Assembly (NCBI GenBank): GCA_003255065.1
Contig: QAOA01003578.1
Coordinates: 544,493 to 608,492, forward strand
DNA from: Cercis canadensis
Lineage: Eukaryota > Streptophyta > Magnoliopsida > Fabales > Fabaceae
DNA: 64,000 nucleotides
Direction: 5' to 3'
Every line of letters starts with the position of its first letter. Within the stretch, counting starts at the first letter, position 1. This document shows positions 48,153 through 58,878 of the stretch, one piece after another. The position numbers were made by a program, and so were the translations under genes. The notes under the pieces were generated by a model that saw only the letters and a list, made by a program, of their open reading frames with translations, did no database searches and was not told where the DNA came from.

Positions 48153-48940
48153 TGTCACAACATCCTTTTCGGAAGCGCGACGACGCGAGGCGGCAAAAAT
48201 GATAAGTGTAAAATTATAAATTTGTCAAGCTTTTTAATTAAAAAAAATGATTGAAGAAAACTAATAGAGTCGCCACCAATCAATTTAAGGCATGATTGGA
48301 TGTCTATAAAAAAAGTTTGGTCTACGTTATCAAAGTTTGGGTAAGAGAGTTGGTTACGTATAGGGAATGTGTTAGCACCTTACGACGCTCGTTCTAGTGA
48401 ACGGTTACCAATTTAATTTTATGTCATCTAAAAAATTGTTGAATGGAATTGGTAATTAAAATAGATTAATGTGTTAATAAGTCCTACCAGTACCTCTGGC
48501 AAAACCTAAAAAGATGTCTCAAGACTATTAGATAGAGATAGTGATTGTCATTACAATCCTCTCCCAATTTATTTCGATGAGTTCGAGATCCGTGGTAAAA
48601 GATTTTTATTGGAGATTTTTATTTAAGTTCACCAGTACATCTAGAAATACTAAAGTGACACTCCTCACCTCCGAAATCTCAAGGAATCGTTGTCATCACA
48701 ACTATACTTAATTATTCCCTCGTCGGTAATCTTGTTCTAGCATGAACAGAAATGATAATAAAATAAGATAAAATACAACGTAAAATGTCAAAAATATAGT
48801 AATTAAAAGAATTAAAGTAATATTGGGAATTTCATTGGCTACTCCAGTACCCCTGGCATAACCAGGTAAGCCTGATTTTCTATGTGCCTTCAAAATGAAA
48901 GCCCTACCTGCTATTTATAGCGGGTTAAACAAGCCAACTA
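48153..48940. mobile_element. Gypsy (Tat/Ogre-type) LTR or leader fragment
   Basis: Starts TGTCACAACATCCTTTTCGG and contains GGAAGCGCGACGACGCGAGG, GAGTCGCCACCAATC, a GGTTACGTATAGGGAATG...TTAGCACC stretch and TTCTAGTGAACGGTTACC. These are phrases I associate with LTR/leader regions of plant Tat-clade Gypsy elements. CCAGTACC/CTGGCA motifs repeat three times. CTATTTATAGCGGG at about 48911 could be an LTR TATA box. The right end is not defined and no internal coding region follows, so this is a solo LTR or fragment. Confidence 0.55.
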
Positions 48941-50315
48941 GCCCAAATTAACTCCTAAATGAAAGTAATAAATGGTGAAAAATGAAAATAAGATAAAGAA
49001 TCACCCTCAAATTATTAGTTAGAAAATACATGGCCAGCTATGAAAAACAAATTCCTATAAACATCCAATATTCTTAAGAGCAATCTTTAAAATATTAAAA
49101 TAAGTTTCACAATCTTACATACATTTTTATACTTTTAAAAATAAAAACTCATATAGAAATTTTTGTTAATTGTGGCAAAAAATTAAAAAAAAATAAGAGA
49201 GAATTATTCTAAAGTTCTAAAACTTCAAGCAAAATATTATAAAGTGCGAAAATGATAAAATTTTGAAGCATGTGCTTGTTACACTAAAAAATTACTAATA
49301 CTTTTCGATGTTATGTGATTATTTTTTTAATATATGTGATTATCATATTCAAATCTAAATAAAATAACTACATAAAAACAATGATATTTTAATTATTTTA
49401 CATGATATAACAAATACTTCCTTAAAAAGTAAGTGCTTTTAGTAATTTTTTATTTTTTAAAAAAAATTCTGAAACTCGAGGGAATAAACTCAAAAAAAAA
49501 AAAAAAGTAGTAATGAATTATGCCAACTACCTTGGACATTGAACAAGGAAAAATCTGGTTTGCTTATGAATAATTATGATATGACAATGGCAGATTTCTT
49601 ACTTTGGTTGACCTAAACACTTAATGCTGAGCGTTAGAGTTAGTTGAGTATCTAAGACCTATGAATGTAACAATTATCTTCATAAGTTATACTAGTTGGA
49701 AATATTTATTCAAAAGGAGAAAGTATTCAAAAAAGTGGTTAAGATTTGTTAGATGGTTTATCATTTGATTTACTAATAAGGGTTTTCACTTTTCAATTGA
49801 TTGGCTTATGAGTGATTTTTTATTAATAAACATTACGTGATACCTTAAAACAAAAGTGTTCAATTTACCTCCTAAATTTGTTGTATCCCATGCACACTCG
49901 TACTTCTCCCAAATTCTAAGTTACGTGTTGGTTCTTGCTCAGTGTACTCCAATTATCTTATTTTATTACATATATGTCCTTGTCTTTCCTCATTTATAAT
50001 ATTTCTATGTAATTTATCATTTAAGCCGAGGCTCCACAAAATTTAGTTGAGGTCTCAAGAACCTACAACTTGAAGCAAGTGTCCCTTGTACTGTACTCAT
50101 CTAAACATTACACAAAATTTAGTTCCTTTTATCTAAATTTCTATGGGCGTAACTATTTATATGTGATTAGCTGATGTTTTAAAGTCAACAGCGAAAATTG
50201 TTAATCATTTTTTAGAAGGAACAACTAAACGTAGAGGATAATATTGTGCAATGCCCTTACTATGGGCGCCCACTACTATGCACATCAATAAAGATTTGTA
50301 TTTATACTAATTCTT
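48941..50315. other. spacer, no gene seen
   Basis: Strongly AT-rich with A and T runs. Nothing recognisable beyond possible continuation of the Gypsy-type fragment at its left edge. Confidence 0.35.
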
Positions 50316-50320
50316 ATGAT

Positions 50321-50614
50321 TGTCAAGAAACTATTTCATCCAAAAGTTTTAAGCTCTTAGGTAAAAGTTTATGAATAGTTTTTACATCTAACACGCCCCT
50401 GCACGCGAAAGCCCATTAAACTTGAAGCATGGACAAAACACATGTTCACTTATATCTTGAGCTGAAATTTCAATTTAATTAAAAAAGTGAAGACAAAAAA
50501 ATTTGATTTCTTGACCGTTTGGTCAAAGAGACTTTGATACCATGTTAAGAAATTATCTTATCCAAAAGCTTAAGCTTTTATGTAAAAGTCCATGAATGAT
50601 TTTTATATCTAACA
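50321..50614 (-). mobile_element. complete TRIM retrotransposon (294 bp)
   Basis: Terminal repeats 50321-50393 and 50543-50614 (73 and 72 bp; about a dozen differences and one gap) begin TGT and end ACA. Perfect 5-bp target duplications ATGAT flank it at 50316-50320 and 50615-50619. In minus orientation the right repeat is followed by TGGTATCAAAGTC, a primer-binding site for tRNA-iMet, and the purine tract CAGGGGCG precedes the left repeat. No coding capacity, as in terminal-repeat retrotransposons in miniature. Confidence 0.88.
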
Positions 50615-50619
50615 ATGAT

Positions 50620-52238
50620 AAAGTGGCGAAATCTATTGTTTTTGGTGCTCTCTTCTATAACAATTGCACAGTTAATAATAGAATTTAAATTGTTTTAGTT
50701 ATCTAAAAAATACCACCATACACCACCTAAATACGTGCACTGATGCACATCATAATCATAGACGGTTGTGCAATTAAAGCATACAAAACTAAGATAAAGT
50801 TTACATATAGGTGCTGTTAATTATACAGTCCAAATCAGGAAAGTGACTTGATTTATCTTTTCCCCAAGTTTCGATACACCATATTCAAGTTTGATAACAA
50901 GTGCTGGGGATGAGGCGTTGAAGAAAGCAAAAAATGTGAAAGCAAATTTTCCAAAAATGATGAGTTGCAAGCTATAAGTGACAAGGCAATCCAAGGGTGC
51001 AATAAATTAATGGTGATGAGAGTTCAAGGATCCATCAAAAGTACTCTAGCATTGGCCACATGCCAGTTATCATATATACTGCTGAGTCAGCAGGATCATA
51101 AATATGGTTGAGTCGAAGTTGATCGTTGGTTCATAAATAGCTTTGCTGCTCCAGCAAGTTAACTGTTGAGTAATGACTTACGCATAATTTTCTTTTTCAT
51201 TATAATATTTTACGAATGTATTTGTAATTTTGATTTGCCAGATATATATCTTAATTAGATTGGAAACTGTTCTCTCTCACTAGTTGGCCCATGTAATTTT
51301 AATTTGCCCATATATGAGTGTAGCAGAGAAAAGTGATAGAAGAAAACGATTTACACCCATAGCTTATTGCCAGTTGGCTTTTCCTTGTATATGTTAGTTT
51401 TGGTTGTTGAGGTTGAAATTTAATAACTTTTACTTCTCTTGGGGTTTATTTACATTCACCCTTTGTCAGCATTCTAGGGTCATATATCAGATACGGCTCG
51501 TCTTGCCTGAGTAAATCATAGGCTTCTTCCTTTGCTCTTCTGGCTTACTCTTATTATCAAGTATGGTACGCTGTAATAACCTCAAATAAGTCCTCTTCAG
51601 CCACCAAAGCAAAGGGTATGCCACATGTGTATATAGTTCTTGAATTAGAGTATAAGGAGCTCCACATTACTATTATTTATTATACATTTCATTTATATGT
51701 AGGTATGATATAAAGAAATCCGGAGCAATATATATATATGCTGAGATATGCATGATCCATAGAGGCATGCATCTTGCCATTAAAAGAAACTGTGTGTTAA
51801 TTATGTACGTAGTCATGTTATACATGGTCATGGAATGCATATTAATTTCTATGCGTTTCTTTTTCCAATCTCAACTTAGGTACGCATACTTGAGATAGAT
51901 ATTACTTTTAGCCCTTGATTTTATATGATTATTCTTGTTCCAAAAAGAGATTAAAAATGAGAAGAGCCTCGACCTTCTCACCTTGTCTTAACCTTGTAAT
52001 TGTCTAGATAGGGATATATATCGATGGAGGTGGTTACAACTTTTAATGTGCCGAAAGGGAGAGACAAAAAGAGAATGAAAAGAACAAAAAGACAACTTAT
52101 ATCATATGATCATGCACTGACTATATATACACACACATGACACATGAAAGCACGCATACCATTCTTCATATTACTAGTGAAAAATATGACATTGCATTAT
52201 AATATAAGGTTTTCGCTAAGTTACATTTGGCACTTTTG
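50620..52238. other. spacer, no gene seen
   Basis: AT-rich with occasional less biased stretches around 50800-51700, none of which gives a protein-like frame. Confidence 0.35.
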
Positions 52239-52576
52239 GGATAGTGCTACTCTTCACCTAGTGATTTTGGTGTCGTTACGAAAATCTTAAAAAATTGAGT
52301 CACTTAGTATATGACAGAACACATAGTTCTTTATAAATGCAAGAATGATACGATATAGGAAAACTTACCAAATTCTATTTTTTTTGAGCACTAGTTAAAT
52401 TTTTTTTGTTTGGCATACTTTCTTATATCATGTCATTCTTGCATTTTATAAGGGATTATATGTTCTGTCACATACTGTGTGATTTAATTTTTCAAAATAT
52501 TTGTAATGACACTAAATTTGATCTCTGAGTTCCACTAGAAGCCTCAATTAAGAGGCTGAATAGAGCTATACCTCCT
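52239..52576. mobile_element. foldback MITE, family B copy 5
   Basis: About 338 bp. Left tip GGATAGTGCTACTCTTCACC; the right tip is the inverted form of AGGTATAGCTCTATTCAGCC. The interior has TTGAGTCACTTAGTATATG and ATGCAAGAATGATACGATAT, mirrored by CATGTCATTCTTGCATTTTA and CACATACTGTGTGATTTAA. It is the cleanest copy of the family. Confidence 0.75.
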
Positions 52577-52903
52577 CTAGCTTAGCAAACACCATAATAT
52601 AATTATGTTTGTGATATGATATATAAATATATTTCTTTTCATTATTTTGTGTGGTTACAACTATAGTCTAAATTTGACTTGTAATATGATAGTCATGAAG
52701 TTGTGGTCATCACATCATATAGGATTAATTCCACGTTTCCAACTAAACTAATCTCTTGACTCTTGAGAAAGGAACTAATTTATGAAGTTAATCTGACTTT
52801 TCTTCTTTCTCAAAACCATAATAGTATTTTTTATTTTTATTTTTATAGATGTGAGTGTTAAAGAGACAAAAGCACAAACAATGAGACGCTTTGTAGATCT
52901 AAC

Positions 52904-53230
52904 TAGGGATGACAATGGGCCGGGGCTCTCACTCCCCATCCCCATCTCCATCTCCGGCCCCATCTCTAAACGGGGATTTATCAATGGCCCTATCCCATCC
53001 TTATTGAATGCCCATTGTCCCATGTCTCATTTCATTTACTCATATACAATCATGTTTAAGTCTAAATTAACACAATTCACAAGTTTAATCCATCAATCAT
53101 AGTTTCTTACTAAAATTCAAATTTAATCTAACAAGAGAATATAAATAATCTTTAAATAACATAATTAAGGATTCAAGATGCTTTCAAGCAACAATAATAG
53201 GACACTCAAACAAAACCATCAAGATTGTTC

Positions 53231-53274
<44 letters not shown>

Positions 53275-53389
53275 TAAGTTACTCGTTTAAATTTCCATCT
53301 CCATATACCTAATTATTATGCCCCATATTCGTACCCGACTGGTTAAAAATTACGGGCCCCATTGAATATGGATCAAATTGCCATTCCCA
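52904..53389. mobile_element. hAT-like non-autonomous element with (GT)n
   Basis: Left end TAGGGATGACAATGGGCCGG and right end, inverted, TGGGAATGGCAATTTGATCC, a terminal pattern common to plant hAT-type small elements. Flanks gatctaac and atcctaac are similar (a likely decayed 8-bp target duplication). It carries a GC-rich CCCCATCCCCATCTCC block on the left. Confidence 0.5.
53233..53272 (+). repeat. (GT)n microsatellite, ~19-20 units
   Basis: An uninterrupted run of GT dinucleotides about 40 bases long inside the hAT-like element. Likely length-polymorphic. Confidence 0.95.
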
Positions 53390-53848
53390 ATCCTAACATC
53401 ATAGATTAATGTGGGACAGAAGAGAATAGTGAATTTGGCGGTGTTTGGCAGCTAGTCCAAAACGTTTGGCTTTGGCGGTGCCCGCCAAAATATGCATGGT
53501 CTAATAATGGATGCTGTGGGTTAATTTCTTATTGATCACAGGGATGCTCATACTCTCAAGAGAAACTACATGCTTCAACATATAATATGGAACCAAAATT
53601 CTCCATGAAACTTTTACTTACGATTTTAGACGCGAAATCTACCATCCTTAAAACACATTTAACTTCCAATTAATTTTTCTTAGGAGCCTCTAATGATATT
53701 TGTTTCCCCCTCCTCTACTTTAATTCTTATTCTGTTTCCATGTTAGCTCACCAAATAGTATTCCTGTAACCTCTTATTGTGTCAATACATTATTAATACA
53801 GGGCATGGTCAACCACTCTTCGCATTTTAATCAAACACAAGTTGTATG
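53390..53848. other. spacer, no gene seen
   Basis: Short mixed-composition spacer between two transposons. TTTGGCGGTG occurs twice near 53436-53480. No coding sequence. Confidence 0.35.
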
Positions 53849-53857
53849 AATTTATTA

Positions 53858-54408
53858 GGCTTAATTGCAATTTTAGTTCTCCTATTTTAATTACTTGAAC
53901 GTTTTGGTCCCCCTTCTTTAAAAATGAACTATTGAGTCTCTCTATATTTATAAAATGTACAAGTTTAATCCATTTATCTTTAAGTCAAAATTCTTAGGTT
54001 TATTTTAAGGTGTAAAGTTCTCTGATTCATAATCCCACCGTTTAGATTGAAAGGCTACATCTTGTGAACCTTCTCACTAAATTTGAGTTCGATCTAACGG
54101 TGAAACTCAGCCCAAAATACTAAAACCATAAGTTTTCATCTAACTAAAAATTTAAACTTATTCACTGTTAGATTAAGCTGAAATTTAATGGAAAGATTCA
54201 CAAGACGTAGCTCTTCAATCTGAACGGTGGGATTATGAATCAGAGAACTTTACACCTTGAAATAAACCTAAGAATTTTGACTTAAAGATAAATGGACTAA
54301 ACTTGTACATTTTATGAATATAGAGAGACTCAATAGTTCATTTTTAAAGAAAAATGACCAAAACGTTCAAGTGGTTAAAATAGGGAGACCAAAATTACAA
54401 TTAAGCCA
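53858..54408. mobile_element. foldback Mutator-type MITE, family A, complete copy
   Basis: A 551-bp element whose two halves are inverted copies. It opens GGCTTAATTGCAATTTTAGT and closes AAAATTACAATTAAGCC. Inner pairs include AAAAATGAACTATTGAGTC with GACTCAATAGTTCATTTTTA, and AAGTCAAAATTCTTAGGTTT with AAACCTAAGAATTTTGACTT. Perfect 9-bp target duplications AATTTATTA lie at 53849-53857 and 54409-54417, the size typical of Mutator-like transposases. It has no coding capacity. Confidence 0.9.
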
Positions 54409-54417
54409 ATTTATTAT

Positions 54418-55128
54418 GTGTATAACTACAGTTAAATAGTTTTGCCGCCAATTGCATTATTATTACTTTTTTTATTATTATATATATGATGGCTTCTAAA
54501 CATTAAATTGGGCAATACTGTCAATGAAAAAAAAATAAATAGACTTTAGAGGTTTGTGTGTGAAATAGAACAAGAGAACTTGAAAATTATGTGTAATTTT
54601 TATAACAAAAACGAATACCTATATGATTTTATCAAACCTAAAAGATCATATAAATAATTCAGAAAAAATTTCACATAATTGAATACATCACTCTTTCTTG
54701 CTTTCTAGTTTTACTCTTTTTTTTTCTCATAGTCAAAATTCAAGGCAGAATTCAATTTCATTATATTTCTCAATGATATTCAACTTCTCTCCTTTTTAGC
54801 ATACAAAATTACACATCAAATTGACCTCAGTTAATAAAATAAATAAAATCAAAGCAATAGTCAGAAATTGCTGTCCATTAAAAAAATATAATAATAAAAC
54901 ATAATTAAAAATTGAAGTAAAAGTCAAAATTCCACTGAAAAAAAAAAAGTGCAAACATCATCCTTTGAATGTATATAGTGGATTAAAATAAGAACCTGAA
55001 CACTATTTCGTCCCCATTCACAGAACACACCCTCCAACAACTCCCTCTCATCTGTCAAATAAAGAGCCTTCTCACTATGAGCTCTGTTCTCAAATCGGAG
55101 AAACACAGGCCAGAGAGAGAAAAGTGAG
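54418..55128. other. promoter region and 5' flank of the HMT gene
   Basis: AT-rich to about 54960, then more balanced. No gene is seen. The last ~150 bases, with CCTCCAACAACTCCCTC and AGAGAGAGAAAAG, look like a plant 5' UTR. Confidence 0.4.
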
Positions 55129-58100
55129 ATGGGTAACATGAAGAATGAAACGACATTGTTGGAGGATCTGATTGAGAATGCTGGAGGTTGTGCTATTACT
55201 GACGGAGGATTCGCGACCCAGCTTGAACGACATGGAGCTTCCATAAACGACCCTCTATGGAGTGCTCTCTGTTTGATCAAAGACTCCCATCTCATCAAGA
55301 AGGTATTTTTCTCTCTTTTCTCGCATAACCATTTCCTGTTTCATGGTTCCCATTTTGATCCACCACATGTTTGTCCATCACTGAATCTAATATGGAATTG
55401 GGCTTGTTTCAATTTGTAGGTTCACTTGGAATACTTGGAGGCTGGTGCAGATATATTGGTGACGTCATCTTATCAGGTAAAATTGTGACTTTGCATTGAC
55501 GGTATTGGGAGTGTTCGGTTCAGTTTATTATATTCTGCATTGGGAGCACCATTTTTGTTCTGTTGTCCACCGAATCAATAAAATAACATGAAACCATAGG
55601 AAAATCTGTTATTTGGATTCTTTTATGGACTAGGATAAATTTTCTTCCTCTAATTATGATTGATTTGAGCTTAAGATTCAGTGGGCACTTGCATCAGCAT
55701 ATATTAGTTCTGATGTAACTTAGTTAATTAGTAGAGCCATCTAAAGATTTATTTTGTAAATGTTATTGTACTTTTTACTTGGGCCTATAACTAGATAGCC
55801 TGTGAAACACATTAGATTTGCTCATTCTTGCTCACTTTTGTAATGAGTTGAAGTAGTGGAATGGACCACCATAATAATATCTATGTTGTGTCATTAGAAT
55901 GGCAGGACAGAATAATCTTTCAGTGATTAGGTACTGCCAACTACTCTAACCTGTAGTTTAGTCGTACTATGTATCTAATTTTCCTATTTTAAGAGTGCAT
56001 TTGGATGGAGAAGCTTTTTTCAAGACAGTGCTTCACTTATGGAGAAGCTTTTTTCAAAACAATGCTTCACTCATAGAAAAAGCTCTTTAATATGTTCGGA
56101 TGAGTTTTTCATGGATTTTCAAAGCACTTTATTAAGCCAAATTTGGGGCTTTTGGAGAAGACCAGAAATAAAGCTTCTGCTTCTGAATTAAAAGGTACTA
56201 TTTTTTTTTTTTAATAAAATGCTTCTTTATCCAAACAAATCCTAAATATTGCCTGCGCCTTAGAGGATTTGGGATAATCAGGAGAAGCACCTTTCGAGTT
56301 GCCAAATTACCGTAAGAGAGATTTTTCTTTGTTGGGGGGAGGGGGGAGCCAATTTCAAAACCTCTATGCAAATATAGAAATAAGAAAATGTTATATCTGA
56401 ATTCTTTTGGTCTGCTAGTTTTTCACTTCAGCTCAAGTTTTTCATATCCCTTTACTGTACAGTGTTTTTAAATTTCTTGTTTCTTATGGATTTTTCTACA
56501 ATTATAGGCCACCCTTCCTGGGTTTTTGTCCAAGGGACTGTCCATTGAAGAAGGGGAAGAACTACTAGAGAGGAGTGTCAAATTGGCAATTGAAGCTCGT
56601 GACAGTTTCTGGAATTCCCTTAAGAGAAGTCCTGGACATAAATATAGAAGGGCTTTGGTTGCAGCCTCTATTGGAAGCTATGGAGCTTATCTTGCCGATG
56701 GATCAGAATACAGGTGCTTATCCATTCCTTAGTAAATTAACCAGCTTGTTTACTATCAGTTTTAGTCATTTGTCGGTAACTGTGTTGTGTACAAATGTAA
56801 TCATACAATTTATGCATATCAATATTTTCTTGTAGTGGCTGCTATGGACCAGGGGTGAATTTGGAGAAGTTGAAGGATTTTCATCGCCGCAGATTACAAG
56901 TTCTTGTTGAAGCCGGTCCAGATATACTTGCTTTTGAGACCATTCCAAATAAACTTGAAGCTCAGGTCTGTTTCTCCACAAATCAACATATTCATAGAGA
57001 AATATATCTTGAAATTGTGTAGTACAATAGTGATGTAGAAACCTCACCATTGAAGTGAACATTCCTGTGCAAAACATTATATGTGGATGGAAATCTTTGT
57101 TGGACCAAATTAGATATATATTGGAAACATCATGATACAAGGATTCTCCGCTTCTGTAATCTTTTCTTTACTATCGTTCACAGTTTCTCTTGTAATTTAT
57201 TTCAAAACTTTTTCATTTGATCACACTTTCTGTTGTTTTTTTCTGTTTTTTGTTCTGACAAAGAGGAGACACTTTAAATTCTTTCATTTCGTAGATCTTT
57301 GAAGCTACATGAAACCTCTTTGGTGTTTTCCTGTTATTATGTTAACTTGAGGACTGAATCATACTTGCCTGTTATTATTTTAACTTGTGGTCTAAACCAT
57401 CCTATATTCCTCATCAGAAACCCGGTTGAAGCAGCTTATATGTAAAAAGAAACATTACTCAATTGATATTATTAAATGTAAACTCATTAAGAATAGGGAA
57501 GGGGCAAACCAAAATAGGAAAAGACTACAAGGTTTTTATTTCATGCCATGTGATTCCAAAATTTTTATGCTGCGTTATAATATTATAATAATACATGTAA
57601 TATACGAAAATTGAGAATTATCTGATATGTTTAATGTCTCTGAATGTGACAACAACCTTGCATTAGTGATAACATGGAGAAAGAAAAGGAAAACAGCAAA
57701 TCCATGTGCCTAAACATGACAATACGTTTCATTATCCTCCCTTAGCTAATATCATTTAGTGATGGGTCTTTTCTAGTCTTACCATTAATTCTTTGCACAT
57801 GCTTTCGTTTCATGTACTCAGTGCTACATCATTTAGTTAATTATCAATATCTCTTTTGCTGGGTGCTTTAAAAATTGCTTGACTTGTTAGGCTGGGTATC
57901 TATGAATATTTTAGTTTTCTGCTGCTATTCCTTATCCCTACTTTCCAATGTACCATGTTGCCTCAATCATCTAAGGCACTATCAACAATTTTCAGATGTT
58001 GCCATTATATATAAAAAGAAAATCCATGACATGACTGGCATTCTGACTGAAATAGACATGTGATCTATATGTGGGTGGCTGTGTGCAAGCAAGCCATTTC

Positions 58101-58878
58101 CATCATGAATGTGATGTTGGTTGTAGGCCAAACATTTTAGTTCTATTGACACGTTTTTTGTTAATGTTCTACTTGAAAACTTTTGTATCAGTTATTTGTA
58201 CAAATTGGGAAGTTGTTGCTGGTCAATTTATGTGAACTATATTGATATCCAAGATATCATATTGCAGGCTTGTGTCGAATTGCTTGAAGAAGAAAGAGTC
58301 CAAATCCCATCTTGGATCTGCTTTACCTCGGTGGATGGTGAAAATGCCCCCTCTGGGGAGAGATTTAAGGACTGCCTTGATGTGATTAATAAGAGTAACA
58401 AAGTAATTGCAGTTGGTATAAACTGTGCACCTCCCCATTTCATGGAAAATCTAATCAGCAAATTTAAGCTGGTAATTGTTAAACTTCAGTTCAGTGTTAT
58501 CATTTTTGTTGTCCCTTATCAGTGAATGAAATGGCTGAAAAATTTTCTGCCTCCAGTTGACAAAGAAGGTAATCGTAGTGTATCCAAACAGTGGGGAGAT
58601 ATGGGATGGTAGAGCCAAGAAATGGCTGGTAAGTTCTCTCTCTCTCTCTCTCTCTCTCACAAATACACACACACACTAATTGCTGAATTTTATATATTAA
58701 TCAGCTGTGTTTTGTTATCTGTTTTAATTGACAGCCATCAAAGTGCTTTGATGATGGTAATTTCGGATTTCATGCAAAAAGATGGCGTGATGTTGGAGCT
58801 AAAATTATTGGGGGCTGTTGCCGGACAACACCTTCCACCATTGAAGTCATTTCAAAAGCTTTAAGAGAAAAATCTTGA
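55129..58878 (+). CDS. HMT3: homocysteine S-methyltransferase (HMT3-like), 7 exons
   Basis: Exons are 55129-55302, 55420-55476, 56508-56713, 56836-56965, 58268-58471, 58557-58628 and 58735-58878. All junctions are GT-AG and in frame, giving 328 residues. The N-terminal ITDGGFATQLERHG opens the barrel. Zinc-binding cysteines are Cys242 (GINCAPP) and Cys309-Cys310 (GGCCRT), the pattern of the S-methylmethionine:homocysteine methyltransferase family. The enzyme makes two methionines from S-methylmethionine plus homocysteine in the cytosol, part of the plant S-methylmethionine cycle. Phrases such as FHRRRLQVLVEAGPD and ALVAASIGSYGAYLADGS favour the HMT3 subgroup over HMT1/HMT2. Intron 2 carries a MITE-like insertion and intron 6 a (TC)n/(AC)n microsatellite. 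It converges with the FLX-like gene. No lesion is seen. Confidence 0.93.
55993..56244. mobile_element. MITE-like insertion with 34-bp tandem duplication in HMT intron 2
   Basis: The ends GTGCATTTGGATGGAGAAGC and GCTTCTTTATCCAAACAAAT are roughly inverted, a pattern of hAT-type small elements. Inside the left part a 34-base unit starting ATGGAGAAGCTTTTTTCAAG is repeated in tandem (56005-56038 and 56039-56072) with three or four differences. It is far from the splice sites. Confidence 0.5.
58634..58676 (+). repeat. (TC)n-(AC)n microsatellite in HMT intron 6
   Basis: About twelve TC units followed closely by an AC-rich ACACACACAC run. It lies just after the donor site at 58629. Confidence 0.85.

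Noticed and set aside
48708..48893. Minus-strand 61-codon frame in the Gypsy-type fragment
   Set aside because: Lies in LTR-like sequence without gag/pol features; not a gene.
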